Positions 28,326-39,053 of a stretch of 64,000 nucleotides of DNA are shown here, piece after piece (positions within the stretch are counted from its first letter, which is position 1; every line of letters begins with the position of its first letter). Below the pieces are notes generated by a model. It worked only from the letters and a program-made list of their open reading frames with translations, had not been told where the DNA came from and did not search any database. This stretch comes from Streptomyces bikiniensis (GTDB lineage: Bacteria > Actinomycetota > Actinomycetes > Streptomycetales > Streptomycetaceae), in contig JNWL01000023.1 of NCBI GenBank assembly GCA_000716465.1, forward strand, positions 35,729 to 99,728, given 5' to 3'. Made by a program: the position numbers and the translations under genes.

Positions 28326-28976
28326 ATGGGGAGCAAGGGGAAGAAGGCGGTGGGGCGGCGTGCCGTCCTGCTCGGCGGCGGTGCCGCGGTGGTGGGCACG
28401 GCCGTGCTCGCCCGGGAGGAGCTGGCGCGCGCCTGGTGGCGGCTGCCGGGGACGCAGAAGAAGCGGGTGGAGGGGGAGCTGGACCACGCGGGCGCGGAGT
28501 GGACGTCGGCGTCGCGGGCGAACTGGCGGCGGGCGGACCGGCCGGACGACTACACGATCGACCGGGTCGTGATCCACGTCGTGCAGGGCAGCTACGCGAC
28601 CGCCCTGCGGGTCTTCAAGAACCCGGGGCACGGGGCCGCCGCGCACTACGTGGTCCGCAAGGACGGGCACGTGGCGCAGATGATCCGGGAGCTCGACGTG
28701 GGCTTCCACGCCGGGAACCGGGACATGAACGAGCGGAGCATCGGCATCGAGCACGAGGGCTTCGTGGACCGGCCGGAGGACTTCACGGCGGCGATGTACG
28801 AGGGGTCGGCGCGGCTCACGGCCGGCATCTGCGCCCGGTACGGGATACCCGTGGACCGGGAGCACGTCATCGGGCACGTCGAGGTCGAGGGCACCGACCA
28901 CACCGATCCCGGTCCGCACTGGGACTGGGACCGGTACCTGCGGCTGGTGCGGGAGGCTTCGAAGAAGCCCGTGTGA
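28326..28976 (+). CDS. Exported N-acetylmuramoyl-L-alanine amidase (amidase_2)
   Basis: A 216-residue peptidoglycan amidase that cuts the bond between MurNAc and L-Ala. The N-terminus has a Tat-like signal ([16 protein letters not shown], twin Arg at 11-12) and hydrophobic run. The zinc-binding residues of the T7-lysozyme fold are His84 (VVIHVVQGS), His184 (VIGHVEVEG) and Asp194 (HTDPGPHW). [10 protein letters not shown] and SIGIEHEGF are family blocks. ATG at 28326; a GTG at 28305 would add seven residues. It sits in the plus orientation between mnmA and the cysteine desulfurase, ending 17 bp from the latter. Likely acts in cell-wall turnover. Confidence 0.9.
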   Translation: MGSKGKKAVGRRAVLLGGGAAVVGTAVLAREELARAWWRLPGTQKKRVEGELDHAGAEWTSASRANWRRADRPDDYTIDRVVIHVVQGSYATALRVFKNPGHGAAAHYVVRKDGHVAQMIRELDVGFHAGNRDMNERSIGIEHEGFVDRPEDFTAAMYEGSARLTAGICARYGIPVDREHVIGHVEVEGTDHTDPGPHWDWDRYLRLVREASKKPV

Positions 28977-28993
28977 GGGGTGCGGGGCCGGGC

Positions 28994-30157
28994 TCAGCTG
29001 AGGCCGGCCGTGCGGGCCCTCTCCACGGCCGGGCCGATCGCGCCGGCGACCGCCGCCACGTCCTCCTCGGTGGAGGTGTGGCCGAGGGAGAAGCGCAGGG
29101 TGCCCCGGGCGAGGTCGGGGTCGGCGCCGGTGGCGAGCAGGACGTGGCTGGGCTGGGCGATGCCGGCGGTGCAGGCGGAGCCGGTGGAGCAGGCGATGCC
29201 GGCGGCGTCGAGCAGCAGGAGCAGCGAGTCGCCCTCGCAGCCGGGGAAGGTGAAGTGGGCGTTGGCGGGGAGCCGGTCGACCGGGTCGCCGCCGAGGATC
29301 GCGTCGGGGACGGACGTACGGACGGCGGTGACGAGCTCGTCGCGCAGGGCGCCGACCTCGCGGGCGAACTCCTCGCGCCGTTCGGCGGCGAGCCGGGCGG
29401 CGACGGCGAAGGCGGCGACGGCGGGGACGTCGAGGGTGCCGGAGCGGACGTGCCGCTCCTGGCCGCCGCCGTGCAGCACGGGGACGGGGGCGTGCTCGCG
29501 GCCCAGGAGGAGGGCGCCGATGCCGTAGGGGCCGCCGATCTTGTGGCCGGAGACGGTCATGGCGGCGAGTCCGGAGGCGGCGAAGTCGACCGGAACCTGC
29601 CCCACGGCCTGGACGGCGTCGGCGTGCAGGGGGACGCCGAACTCGGCGGCCACATCGGCGAGTTCGCGGACCGGCATGAGGGTGCCGATCTCGTTGTTGG
29701 CCCACATGACGGTGGCCAGGGCGACGGTCTCCGGGTCGCGGGCGATCGCCTCGCGCAGGGCCTCGGGGTGCACCCGGCCGTGGTGGTCGACGGGCAGGTA
29801 CTCGACCCGCGCGCCCTCGTGGACGGCGAGCCAGTCGACGGCGTCGAGGACGGCGTGGTGTTCGACCGGGCTGGCCAGGACGCGGACGCGGCGGGGGTCG
29901 GCGTCGCGGCGGGACCAGTAGAGGCCCTTGACGGCGAGGTTGTCGGCCTCGGTGCCGCCGGAGGTGAGGACGACCTCGCTCGGCCGGGCGCCGAGGGCGG
30001 CGGCGAGGGTCTCGCGGCCCTCCTCGACGGTCCGCCGGGCCCGCCGTCCGGCGGCGTGGAGGGAGGAGGCGTTGCCCGTGACGGCGAGGTGGGCGGTCAT
30101 CGCCTCGATCGCCTCGGGCAGCATGGGCGTGGTCGCGGCGTGGTCGAGGTAAGCCAT
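28994..30157 (-). CDS. Cysteine desulfurase (IscS/NifS family)
   Basis: A 387-residue PLP enzyme that converts cysteine to alanine and a persulfide for iron-sulfur and tRNA thiolation. Seen: YLDHAATTP start, [23 protein letters not shown] lysine Lys206 in [10 protein letters not shown], and the catalytic cysteine in STGSACTAG (Cys329), with another Cys at 323. Full length. Gene order with mnmA downstream (28264-27119) supports supply of sulfur to tRNA 2-thiouridine. Convergent with the amidase, 17 bp apart. The ATG at 30157 has no strong ribosome site. Group: IscS-like class I/NifS type. Confidence 0.95.
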   Translation of the reverse strand: MAYLDHAATTPMLPEAIEAMTAHLAVTGNASSLHAAGRRARRTVEEGRETLAAALGARPSEVVLTSGGTEADNLAVKGLYWSRRDADPRRVRVLASPVEHHAVLDAVDWLAVHEGARVEYLPVDHHGRVHPEALREAIARDPETVALATVMWANNEIGTLMPVRELADVAAEFGVPLHADAVQAVGQVPVDFAASGLAAMTVSGHKIGGPYGIGALLLGREHAPVPVLHGGGQERHVRSGTLDVPAVAAFAVAARLAAERREEFAREVGALRDELVTAVRTSVPDAILGGDPVDRLPANAHFTFPGCEGDSLLLLLDAAGIACSTGSACTAGIAQPSHVLLATGADPDLARGTLRFSLGHTSTEEDVAAVAGAIGPAVERARTAGLS

Positions 30158-30328
30158 GGTGGGTCGATTCTACGAGCCCGCCGCGGCGCTCCCGGCGCCT
30201 GGCCCGTTTACGCCGCCGGGGCCGGGGGTGCCCGCCGTATCCGGGGGCGCCCGCCGCGCCCGGCCCGCCGCGCCCGGGGGACGCCCGTCCGGCTCGACCC
30301 GGATGTGCCGCCGTACCCGGATGCGCCG

Positions 30329-30361
30329 CCGCCCCGCCCCTGTGCGGCAAGGGCGGGGCGG
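30329..30361. terminator. GC-rich hairpin terminator
   Basis: CCGCCCCGCCC (30329-30339) pairs with GGGCGGGGCGG (30351-30361), with an 11-base loop, 58 bp past the thioesterase stop. The remaining gap 30158-30418 holds scattered CGTACGGG motifs and nothing else I recognise. Confidence 0.75.
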
Positions 30362-30418
30362 CGGTGGTCCGGGCGTACGGGTGCAGCGGGCGTACGTACG
30401 GGGGTCGGGCGTACGGGC

Positions 30419-31294
30419 TCAGCCGCGCGGGGCGCGGGCCAGCTGGCGGGACTGGGCGACCAGGCGGTCGGCGCTGTCCCAGACCTCGGCGTCCTCCTCC
30501 AGGAAGCCGCCGGCCAGGTTGCGGGTGGTGATGGAGACCCGCAGCGGGCCGGGGGCCGGACGGCAGCGGACGTGGGTGGTGAGCTCGACGGTCGGGGTCC
30601 AGCCCTTCAGCCCCAGCTCGAAGGAGGTCGGCGGCAGGGCGTCGACGGTGAGCAGCAGGGAGAGGGCGTCGGGCTCGCGCCCGTCGGCGAGGCCGAACCA
30701 GGCACGCATCTCGCCCTTGCCCGAGGGGGCGCCGATCGCCCAGCCGACGCAGGCCGGGTCGAGGCGGATGTCGAGCCGCTCGGTGATGGCGGAGGAGCCG
30801 GGGATCTGCGGGGTGGGGCCGTCGGAGGCGCCGAAGCAGTTCTCGATCGGGGCCATCGCCGGGGGCGTCGCGCTGGTGCGGACGTCGTCGGGGAGGGCGT
30901 CGAGGTCGCCGTACGAGGCGAGGACGCGGATGCGCTCGACCTCGGTGCCGTCCTCGGCGTACTGGAAGAGCGAGGCCTGGCCGGTGGAGAGGGTCCGGCC
31001 GGTGCGGACGGTCTCGGTCCTGATCACCGCGGGACCGGGCACGGACGGCGTGAGGTAGTGCGCCGAGATCGTGAACGGGTCGGGGTGCGGGAGGTGGTGG
31101 CCGAGGGCGCGGCCGAGCAGGGCGAGGAGGTAACCGCCGTTGACGGCGTGGATGATCGTCCAGCCGGCGGAGAGGTCGGCGTCGTAGACGCCGGGTTCCC
31201 GGAGGGTGACGGCGGTGTCGCGGTCGAACTCGTTCGCGACGGCGGCGTCCGTCCCGGCGTCCGCCCCGGCGTTCGTCTCGGTGCTCGTGCTCAT
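30419..31294 (-). CDS. Acyl-CoA thioesterase (TesB-like double hotdog)
   Basis: A 291-residue protein with a TesB-type double hotdog plan: first half GWTIIHAVNGGYLLALLGRA with an N-terminal helix-like GGYLLAL block, then HYLTPSVPGPAVI and TLSTGQASLFQ, characteristic of the 4HBT_3/TesB family. The second half has LDIRLDPACVGWAIG and LLLTVDALPPTSFELG, matching a second hotdog. It should hydrolyse acyl-CoA to free acid and CoA in the cytoplasm; chain length is unknown. ATG at 31294. The N-terminal ~20 residues are an Ala/Thr/Gly-rich repeat (NAGADAGTDA). 23 bp downstream of the TRIC gene; a hairpin at 30329-30361 ends the pair. Confidence 0.8.
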   Translation of the reverse strand: MSTSTETNAGADAGTDAAVANEFDRDTAVTLREPGVYDADLSAGWTIIHAVNGGYLLALLGRALGHHLPHPDPFTISAHYLTPSVPGPAVIRTETVRTGRTLSTGQASLFQYAEDGTEVERIRVLASYGDLDALPDDVRTSATPPAMAPIENCFGASDGPTPQIPGSSAITERLDIRLDPACVGWAIGAPSGKGEMRAWFGLADGREPDALSLLLTVDALPPTSFELGLKGWTPTVELTTHVRCRPAPGPLRVSITTRNLAGGFLEEDAEVWDSADRLVAQSRQLARAPRG

Positions 31295-31317
31295 GGATCC
31301 GACGGTACCGCAGGTTA

Positions 31318-31995
31318 CTACTGAGCGGTAGCTTTCTCCGGCTCCTCGCTGGCGGAGGAGCGGCGGTTCCAGGCGCGGGGCGCGCGCCAGTGGTAGCGCA
31401 TCGCGAGGAGGCGGAGCACGAAGGCGGCAAGGACGGCGGCGCCGCTGGTGAAGGCGTTGAGGGTGTCGAAGCGGATGCAGAGCACGACCATCGTCGCGCC
31501 CACGATCGCCGGGACGGCGTACAGGTCCCGGTCCCAGCGCAGCAGCGAGGGCACCTCGTTGGCGAGCACGTCGCGCAGGACGCCGCCGCCGACGGCGGTG
31601 GCGAGCCCGAGGGCGGCGGAGGCGGTGAGGCCGAGCCCGTAGTCGTACGCCTTCGTCGTCCCCGTCACGCAGAAGAGACCGAGGCCGGCGGCGTCGAACA
31701 CGTTGACGGCGGCCTGGGTGCGCTCCACGTGGGGGTGCAGGAAGAAGACGAGGACCGTCGCGACCAGGGGCATGAGGAAGTAGCCGAGGTCGGTGAAGGC
31801 GGCGGGGGGTACGGCGCCGATGATCAGGTCGCGGAAGAGCCCGCCGCCGAGGGCGGTGACCTCGGCGAGGACGGCGATGCCGAAGACGTCGAAGTTCTTC
31901 CGGACGGCGAGGAGGGCGCCGGAGATGGCGAACACGAAGATGCCGACGAGGTCGAGGGCGTGTTGGACGGAGGGGGTGAACAGGTCGTGGAGCAC
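31318..31995 (-). CDS. TRIC-type/YadS family membrane channel protein
   Basis: A 225-residue, seven-helix membrane protein of the UPF0126/YadS family, structurally related to TRIC potassium channels. It is two inverted repeats: LVGIFVFAISGALLAVRKNFDVFGIAVLAEVTALGGG opens the first and NVFDAAGLGLFCVTGTTKAY the second. Glycine-rich motifs GGGLFRD and GGGVLRD line the predicted pore and match the family. A hydrophilic C-tail ends at residue 225. GTG start at 31995. Upstream 31996-32338 has palindromes but no gene. Confidence 0.9.
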   Translation of the reverse strand: MLHDLFTPSVQHALDLVGIFVFAISGALLAVRKNFDVFGIAVLAEVTALGGGLFRDLIIGAVPPAAFTDLGYFLMPLVATVLVFFLHPHVERTQAAVNVFDAAGLGLFCVTGTTKAYDYGLGLTASAALGLATAVGGGVLRDVLANEVPSLLRWDRDLYAVPAIVGATMVVLCIRFDTLNAFTSGAAVLAAFVLRLLAMRYHWRAPRAWNRRSSASEEPEKATAQ

Positions 31996-32136
31996 CGCCC
32001 AATTGTGCCGGTAGTTCCCGTGGGGGGTGGGCGGAGGCCTGCGGGTCCGGTGTCCCGGTGACCTCGGTGGGCCTGGAGCCGGTTCTCGTGTCGCGCCTCT
32101 TCCGGCGGGGGCGGAGCCGTCTTGCCCCGGCTCCCT

Positions 32137-32166
32137 GGCGGGTGGGGGGATCTCCCCCCACCCGCC
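32137..32166. repeat. Perfect 14-bp inverted repeat in a gene-free stretch
   Basis: GGCGGGTGGGGGGA (32137-32150) and TCCCCCCACCCGCC (32153-32166) form a hairpin in the 343-bp gap 31996-32338. Nearby GGGGGCCGCGCCCCC is another palindrome. Palindrome-rich gaps of this type recur in Streptomyces genomes; no gene is apparent. Confidence 0.85.
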
Positions 32167-32293
32167 CCTTCCCGAAACCCTGACGGGACCGGGGGCCGCG
32201 CCCCCGAACTCCCCTGACGCGAGCGCTCCGCGCCACGAGCCGGCGCGGCTGCCGGGTCCGGCGGCGCGGCCGGGCGGGCGCCGCCCGCATACG

Positions 32294-32334
32294 CGAGAGG
32301 TCCCCGCCGCCCGAGGGGCGGCGGGGACCTCTCG
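32294..32334. terminator. Hairpin terminator of the opp operon
   Basis: A perfect 19-bp stem (32294-32312 with 32316-32334) and a GAG loop, ending five bases past the oppF stop. Confidence 0.9.
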
Positions 32335-32338
32335 GGGT

Positions 32339-33601
32339 TCACGCCTTCGGCGCGTCGCCCTCGGCGGCGGGGTCGGCGGCCTCGGCCGGCTTCGTCGCCC
32401 CGGGCGCGGGCTCGGCGGCGGCCTCGGCCGCCCCGTCCGCCTCGGCGGAATCTCCGGACTCGACCGGAGCCTCCGCAGCCGCGGGCTCCTCGGCCTTGGC
32501 CAGGGCCTCCGCCTCCGCAGACTCCTCCACCCCGGCCGCGACCGGCGCCGTCGCCTCCGGGCGCTTCGTGATCTCCACCGACTCCCGCGCCCCCGGCACC
32601 GTCACGCCCTCCGCGTTCTCCGGGTGGTGGCAGGCCACGCGCTGACCCGGGCGGAGCTCCAGGAGCGGGGGCTCCTGGGTCTTGCAGACGTCCGTGGCCT
32701 TCCAGCAGCGGGTGTGGAAGCGGCACCCCGACGGCGGGGCGATCGGGGAGGGGACGTCCCCGTTGAGCAGGATGCGCTCGCTCCTGGCTCCCCGGCGGCG
32801 CGGGTCGGGAACCGGGACCGCGGACATCAGGGCCCGGGTGTACGGGTGCATCGGGGCCGTGTACAGGGAGGTGCGGTCCGCGAGCTCGACGATCTTGCCG
32901 AGGTACATCACGGCGATGCGGTCCGAGACGTGCCGGACGACCGAGAGGTCGTGCGCGATGAACACGTAGGTGAGGCCCAGCTCGTCCTGGAGGTCGTCCA
33001 GGAGGTTGACCACCTGCGCCTGGATGGAGACGTCCAGGGCCGAGACCGGCTCGTCCGCCACGACCAGCCTCGGCTTGAGCGCGAGCGCGCGGGCGATGCC
33101 GATGCGCTGGCGCTGACCGCCGGAGAACTCGTGCGGGTAGCGGTTGTAGTGCTCCGGGTTGAGGCCCACCAGACCGAGGAGGCGCTGCACCTCCTTCTTC
33201 ACGCCGCCCTCGGGCTCGACGCCCTGGAGCCGGAAGGGCGCCGAGACGATCGTGCCGACCGTGTGGCGCGGGTTCAGCGAGCCGTACGGGTCCTGGAAGA
33301 TCATCTGGATGTCCCGGCGGAACGGACGCATCCCGGACACCCCGAGGTGGGAGATGTCCTTGCCCTGGAACTCGACCGTGCCGCCGGTCGGTTCGAGCAG
33401 GCGGGTGATGAGCCGGCCCATCGTGGACTTGCCGCAGCCGGACTCGCCGACGACGCCGAGGGTCTCGCCGGGGTAGACCTCGAAGTCGAGGCCGTCGACC
33501 GCCTTGACCGCGCCGGTCTGACGCTGGAGCAGGCCCTTCCGGATGGGGAAGTGCTTCTGCAGGCCGGTGACCTTGAGCAGGGGTTCCATGGTCTCGCTCA
33601 C
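32339..33601 (-). CDS. oppF: Oligopeptide ABC transporter ATP-binding protein OppF-like
   Basis: A 420-residue ATPase energising peptide import with the OppD-like partner. Walker [15 protein letters not shown]-type signature in [16 protein letters not shown], Walker [13 protein letters not shown], His-switch FIAHDLSVV. The C-terminal Opp/Dpp extension has CxxH-type Cys-rich loop ([18 protein letters not shown]). After about residue 335 there is an unusual ~85-residue Ala/Glu-rich tail, longer than normal for OppF. GTG start at 33601 overlaps the oppD stop by four bases (GTGA), giving coupled translation. The 19-bp hairpin at 32294-32334 follows. Symbol by family and gene order. Confidence 0.92.
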   Translation of the reverse strand: MSETMEPLLKVTGLQKHFPIRKGLLQRQTGAVKAVDGLDFEVYPGETLGVVGESGCGKSTMGRLITRLLEPTGGTVEFQGKDISHLGVSGMRPFRRDIQMIFQDPYGSLNPRHTVGTIVSAPFRLQGVEPEGGVKKEVQRLLGLVGLNPEHYNRYPHEFSGGQRQRIGIARALALKPRLVVADEPVSALDVSIQAQVVNLLDDLQDELGLTYVFIAHDLSVVRHVSDRIAVMYLGKIVELADRTSLYTAPMHPYTRALMSAVPVPDPRRRGARSERILLNGDVPSPIAPPSGCRFHTRCWKATDVCKTQEPPLLELRPGQRVACHHPENAEGVTVPGARESVEITKRPEATAPVAAGVEESAEAEALAKAEEPAAAEAPVESGDSAEADGAAEAAAEPAPGATKPAEAADPAAEGDAPKA

Positions 33602-34694
33602 AGCTTCGGCGCAATCTCTTCGGTCCAGATGCGGGTGCGCTCCTCCTGCGGCATGTGGCAGGCGGAGTAGTGGCGCTCTCCGACGAGCTCGAGCTCGGGC
33701 CGCTGGGTGCGCGTGATGCCGCCCTTGGGGACGTCCGCGTACGGGCAGCGCGGGTTGAAGGCGCAGCCGCTCGGGATGTTGATGAGGCTGGGCGGGTTGC
33801 CCCTGACCGGGATGAGCCGGTCGGTCTGCTCGCGGTCGATCCTCGGCATCGAGCCGAGCAGGCCCCAGGTGTAGGGGTGCTGGGGCTCGTAGAAGACCTG
33901 CTCGGCCGGACCGCGCTCGACGCAGCGCCCGCCGTACATGACGAGGATGTCGTCGGCCAGCTCCGCGACGACGCCGAGGTCGTGGGTGATGATGACGACC
34001 GCGGAGCCGAACTCCTTCTGGAGGTCCCGCATCAGGTCGAGGATCTGCGCCTGCACGGTCACGTCGAGGGCCGTGGTCGGCTCGTCCGCGATGAGCAGCT
34101 CGGGGTTGTTGACGAGCGCCATGGCGATCATCGCGCGCTGCCGCATGCCGCCGGAGAACTCGTGCGGGTAGTTGTCGAACCGCTTGGCGGGCTCGGGGAT
34201 GCCGACCCGGTCGAGGAGTTCGACGGCCCGGGTGCGCGCCGTCTTCTTGTCCACGTCGTGGTGGACGCGGTACGCCTCCACGATCTGGGCGCCCACCGTG
34301 TAGTACGGGTGCATCGCGGACAGCGGGTCCTGGAAGATCATGGCCATCTCGCGGCCGCGCATCCGGCGGACCTCGTCCGGGTCGGCCGAGAGCAGCTCGC
34401 GCCCGTTCAGCCAGATCTCGCCCGAGATCCGGGCCTTCTGCCGGCCGTACTGGCCGACCGTGTGCAGGCCCATGATGCCGAGCGAGGTCACCGACTTGCC
34501 GGAGCCGGACTCGCCGACGATGCCGAGGGTCTTGCCCTTCTCCAGCTGGAAGGAGAGGCCGTCGACCGACTTGACCAGACCGTCGTCGGTCGGGAAGTGG
34601 ATCTTCAGGTCGCGTACGTCGAGGAAGGCGCCGGAGGGGGCGGAACCGCCGGCGGGCTCCTCCACCGCCGCTCCGGTCTTCGGCAGCTGGTCCG

Positions 34695-34698
<4 letters not shown>
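33598..34698 (-). CDS. oppD: Oligopeptide ABC transporter ATP-binding protein OppD-like
   Basis: A 366-residue ATPase. Walker [10 protein letters not shown], signature [14 protein letters not shown], Walker [13 protein letters not shown], switch His in [12 protein letters not shown]. The C-terminal Opp extension ([17 protein letters not shown] and HYSACHMPQ) contains the Cys residues often linked to a [4Fe-4S] site in OppD/F-type proteins. Start ATG at 34698 overlaps the oppB stop as ATGA. An N-terminal ~25-residue Gly/Ala-rich lead precedes the domain. Partner of the OppF-like ATPase. Confidence 0.94.
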
Positions 34699-35693
<995 letters not shown>

Positions 35694-35706
35694 GCGGTCG
35701 GCCGGT

Positions 35707-35744
35707 CGGCGGCCGGGGGACCCGATGGGGTCCCCCGGCCGCCG
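35707..35744. terminator. Intra-operon hairpin between oppA and oppB
   Basis: A perfect 17-bp stem (35707-35723 with 35728-35744) and a four-base loop lies 64 bp after the oppA stop and 13 bp before the oppB start. It probably attenuates or stabilises transcription so that the binding protein is made in excess over the membrane and ATPase parts. Confidence 0.8.
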
Positions 35745-35807
35745 CCCTCGGCCATCACCTGCCCTTCGGACCTGGCGGCGGGTGGTGCGCCGGTGGAGCG
35801 GGTCGGA

Positions 35808-37574
35808 TTACTTGACGACGCCGAGCGACGCGTAGTCGTAGCGGCCGTTGTAGGCGTCCGCCGTGTAGACGTTGGTCAGCCGGGAGCTGCGCCAGATGAT
35901 GTTCTTCTCGTGGGTGAAGGGCAGGTAGACCGCGGCCTCCGACACCTTCGTGTTGATCTGCTTGTAGAGCTCGCCGGCCTTGACCGGGTCGGTCTCCTTC
36001 AGCGCCTGGTCGAACAGGCCGTTGATGGCCGGGTCGTTCAGCTCGGAGAAGTTGTTGTTGCCGCTCTGGAGGATGAAGCGGCCGTCGACCAGCGGCTGGA
36101 GGAAGCCCTGGCCCGACGGGAAGTCGGCGCCCCAGCCCATGATGATGATGCCGTAGCCCTTCTCCTTGACCACCTTCGGCGAACCGATGATGCCCGAGGT
36201 CTGGGCGCCGTCGAACTGGTCGATCTGGGCCTCGATGCCGACGGCCTTCAGCGACTGCTGGAGGGACTCGGCGGTGGCGATCTCGATCGGCTTGTTGTTC
36301 CGGACCGCGATGGTGGTCTTGAAGCCGTTCGGCTTGCCGCACTTCGCGAGGGCCTCCTTGGCCTTCGCGACGTCCGCCTTGCCCGCGAGCTTGCCGTACG
36401 GGTCGGCCTTCGGGTCGGCGCCCTTGATCGCCGGCGGCAGCATGTTGGAGGCGATGTCGCCACCGGCCTGCGGGCCGCCGCGGGCGGTCTGGAGGGATTT
36501 GGAGTCGGCCGCGTAGATGATGGCCTTGCGGCACTCGACGTTGTCGATGACCGTCTGCGGGAAGACCGCGTAGCGGATGAAGCCCGTCTGCGGGTTGTCG
36601 ATGTTGCCCTTGTGCTGCTGGAGCACCTTCTGGCGGGCGGCGGCTCCGACACCGGTCGCGTTGATGTCGAGGTCGTACTCACCCTCGATCAGGCGGTTGT
36701 CCATGTCGTCGGCGTTCGTGGTGAACGTGACGCTGATCTTGTCCGGCAGGGCCTTGCGGACCGTGTCCGTCTTGGCGTCCCACTTGTCGTTGCGGACGAG
36801 CTTGATCGACTTGTTGGGGGTGTACGACTCCCACTTGTACGGGCCGGAGGAGAAGGGCTTCAGGCCGTACTTGGACTTGGTGTCCTTGTCCTGGCGGACC
36901 GGGGAGGCCGCGGGCATCGCCAGCATCTGCAGGAAGTCGCCGTTGGCGACCGGCAGCTTGAAGACGATGGTCTTGTCGTCCGGGGTCTCGATGGCCTTCA
37001 GGCCGAGCTTGTCCGGGGAGGTGTCCTTGTACGGGCCCTTGTACTCGCCCTTGGGGTCGAGGACCTGCTGGAGGTAGATCGGGCCGCCGGAGATGACGTC
37101 CTGCGCCCAGATGCGCTCGATGCCGTACTTGATGTCCTTGGAGGTGATCGGCTTGCCGTCCTCCCAGGCGATCCCGTCCTTCAGGGTGAAGGTGTAGGTG
37201 AGGCCGTCGGCCGAGACCTTGCCGGTGTCGGTGGCGAGGTCGGAGACGAGCTCGGTGGAGGCGGTGCCCGGCGCGGCCTTGAAGGTGACGAGCTGGCGCG
37301 TGTAGTAGCGGGCGAAGTCCCACACGAAGCCGTAGTAGCCGCGCTGCGGGTCCCAGCTGTCGGCCTCCTGCGAGCCGATGAACTTCAGCTCGCCGCCCTT
37401 CTTGTCGGAGGCGTTGAGGACCTTGTTGACGCCGCCGTTGAAGGCGAGGCCGTCCTTGCCCTTGTCGCCGCCGCCGCCGTTGCCGCCGCCGCAGGCCGTG
37501 GTGACGACCATCGTGGCCGCCGCGAGCAGCGCGCCCGCGGCGATTCTGCGCCTCTGAGTGCTCATCAGGGTCAT
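35808..37574 (-). CDS. oppA: Oligopeptide-binding lipoprotein OppA-like
   Basis: A 588-residue solute-binding protein of the SBP_bac_5 family that captures peptides outside the cell. Signal: RRRIAAGALLAAATMVVTTAC with a lipobox TTAC and mature Cys-Gly-Gly. It has FIGSQEADSWDPQRGYYGFV near the N-terminus, TYTFTLKDGIAWEDGKP and the family blocks RYYTRQLVTF and LPFTHEKNI. The ATG at 37574 has GGAGG ten bases upstream; a second ATG three codons on is possible. Glycine/Lys-rich spacer follows the lipobox. Third gene order: oppC is upstream by 109 bp. Confidence 0.94.
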   Translation of the reverse strand: MTLMSTQRRRIAAGALLAAATMVVTTACGGGNGGGGDKGKDGLAFNGGVNKVLNASDKKGGELKFIGSQEADSWDPQRGYYGFVWDFARYYTRQLVTFKAAPGTASTELVSDLATDTGKVSADGLTYTFTLKDGIAWEDGKPITSKDIKYGIERIWAQDVISGGPIYLQQVLDPKGEYKGPYKDTSPDKLGLKAIETPDDKTIVFKLPVANGDFLQMLAMPAASPVRQDKDTKSKYGLKPFSSGPYKWESYTPNKSIKLVRNDKWDAKTDTVRKALPDKISVTFTTNADDMDNRLIEGEYDLDINATGVGAAARQKVLQQHKGNIDNPQTGFIRYAVFPQTVIDNVECRKAIIYAADSKSLQTARGGPQAGGDIASNMLPPAIKGADPKADPYGKLAGKADVAKAKEALAKCGKPNGFKTTIAVRNNKPIEIATAESLQQSLKAVGIEAQIDQFDGAQTSGIIGSPKVVKEKGYGIIIMGWGADFPSGQGFLQPLVDGRFILQSGNNNFSELNDPAINGLFDQALKETDPVKAGELYKQINTKVSEAAVYLPFTHEKNIIWRSSRLTNVYTADAYNGRYDYASLGVVK

Positions 37575-37683
37575 GGGTCTCGCAACCTCCGGGATAGTGG
37601 CGGCCGTTACGGCGGACCGCCGTTGGGGATGGGCCTCCTGTCGCCAGCGGCAGGGGCGGGTCTTGCGGGTCGTCGGCGAACGG

Positions 37684-38703
37684 TCAGCGGGAGCCCTTCG
37701 GGTCGAGCGCGTCGCGCACGCCGTCGCCGAAGAGGTTGAACGCCAGGACGGTGATGAAGATCGCGAGGCCGGGGATCACCATGAACAGGGGGTCCGACTC
37801 GTAGGTGTTGACGGCCTTGGACAGCATCTGTCCCCAGGAGGCGGTGGGCGGCTTCACGCCGGCGCCGAGGAAGCTGAGGGCCGCTTCGGTGAGGATGTTG
37901 GTGGGGATCATGAGGGTCGCGTAGACCGTGATCGGCGCCACCAGGTTGGGCAGCAGCTCCTTGCGGAGGATGTAGAGGCGGCCCGCGCCCAGGCTGCGGG
38001 CGGCCTCCACGTACTCGCGCTCGCGCAGCGAGAGGGTCTGGCCGCGGACGATGCGGCCGACGTACGGCCAGCCGAAGAAGCCGATCACCACGACGAGGGC
38101 GCCGATGCGCACGCCCGAGCCCTCGATCCCGAACAGCTCGTTGGGCAGCACCGAGACCAGGGCGATCGTGAAGAGCAGCTGCGGGAAGGCGAGCATGACG
38201 TCCATGACCCGGCTGAGGGCCGCGTCGATCCAGCCGCCGAAGTAGCCCGCGACGATGCCGAGGACGGTGCCGAGGAGCACGGCGAAGACCGCCGCCAGGA
38301 AGGCGACGAGCAGGGAGATCCGGGCGCCGTAGACGATGCGGCTGAAGACGTCGCGGCCGTTGACCGGCTCGACCCCGAGGAGGAAGTCGGAGCTGATCCC
38401 GCCCCAGGAGCCGATCGGGGTGCCGAAGAGCGGGTCGATCTGGTCCTCGTGGAACTCGTCCGGCGGGTGGCCGAGGAGTCCGACGATCAGCGGCGCGAAG
38501 ATCGCGACGAGGATGAGGAAGCCGACGACGCAGGCGCCGGCGAGGGCGAGCTTGTCGCGCTTGAGGCGGGTCCAGGCGATCTTCCAGGGCGAGCGGCCCT
38601 GGATCCCCTTGTCGGGGGTGCCGGAGGTACCGGGATCGGCGGGCGCGCCGTCGACGGTGGCGGTCGACGCGCCCGCACTCGTCTCGTGCAGTGGTGCCGT
38701 CAT
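37684..38703 (-). CDS. oppC: Oligopeptide ABC transporter permease OppC-like
   Basis: A 339-residue permease of the OppC/DppC family. A polar ~45-residue lead precedes the first helix LALAGACVVGFLILVAIFAPL. A typical outside loop (DPLFGTPIGSWGGISSDFLLGVE) and family core SRIVYGARISLLVAFLAAVFA come next. The EAA loop is REYVEAARSLGAGRLYILRKELLPN, which contacts the ATPases; the end is LFGDGVRDALDPKGSR. First gene of the operon (oppC-A-B-D-F). ATG at 38703; a weak ribosome site. The upstream gap 38704-39053 holds a palindrome at 38803-38817. Confidence 0.94.
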   Translation of the reverse strand: MTAPLHETSAGASTATVDGAPADPGTSGTPDKGIQGRSPWKIAWTRLKRDKLALAGACVVGFLILVAIFAPLIVGLLGHPPDEFHEDQIDPLFGTPIGSWGGISSDFLLGVEPVNGRDVFSRIVYGARISLLVAFLAAVFAVLLGTVLGIVAGYFGGWIDAALSRVMDVMLAFPQLLFTIALVSVLPNELFGIEGSGVRIGALVVVIGFFGWPYVGRIVRGQTLSLREREYVEAARSLGAGRLYILRKELLPNLVAPITVYATLMIPTNILTEAALSFLGAGVKPPTASWGQMLSKAVNTYESDPLFMVIPGLAIFITVLAFNLFGDGVRDALDPKGSR

Positions 38704-38802
38704 CGTGGTGAGGACCCCTCTCGGCCGCCGGTGGCCGGCCCTTGCCCGCCGCGGGTAGCGGCTCGGTGGAACAACCTGCTGGGCACCTGCTCGAAAGGAG
38801 CT

Positions 38803-38817
38803 GAACACCCGGTGTTC
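38803..38817. promoter_or_regulatory. 15-bp palindrome upstream of the opp operon, possible operator
   Basis: GAACACC-C-GGTGTTC, a perfect 7-bp inverted repeat with a one-base centre, 100 bp upstream of oppC in a 350-bp gap. A smaller GTTTG-CT-CAAAC (38868-38879) lies further upstream. Both look like protein-binding sites; no promoter boxes are convincing. Confidence 0.45.
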
Positions 38818-39053
38818 CGGGGAGTCTTCAATGGCCTTGCGATCACCCGCCAGCCCTGACGGGGAATGTTTGCTCAAACGTGATGCGGTGCTGCAACTTC
38901 CGTTATCCGGACGCCGCGCGGGCGTGAGCGGACCATCCCGGCCCTCTTCCCCTCAAACGGACATGTCGCTCAACTGGGCGTTTGAACTCTTCAATTGGGG
39001 CGAACGAAGAGCTCCGGCGGGGCCGGTGGGGCCGACGGGGAAGAGGAGGCGTC

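Noticed and set aside
27062..31324. Long plus-strand open frame across mnmA, cysteine desulfurase and thioesterase
   Set aside because: Antisense shadow of three confident minus-strand genes.
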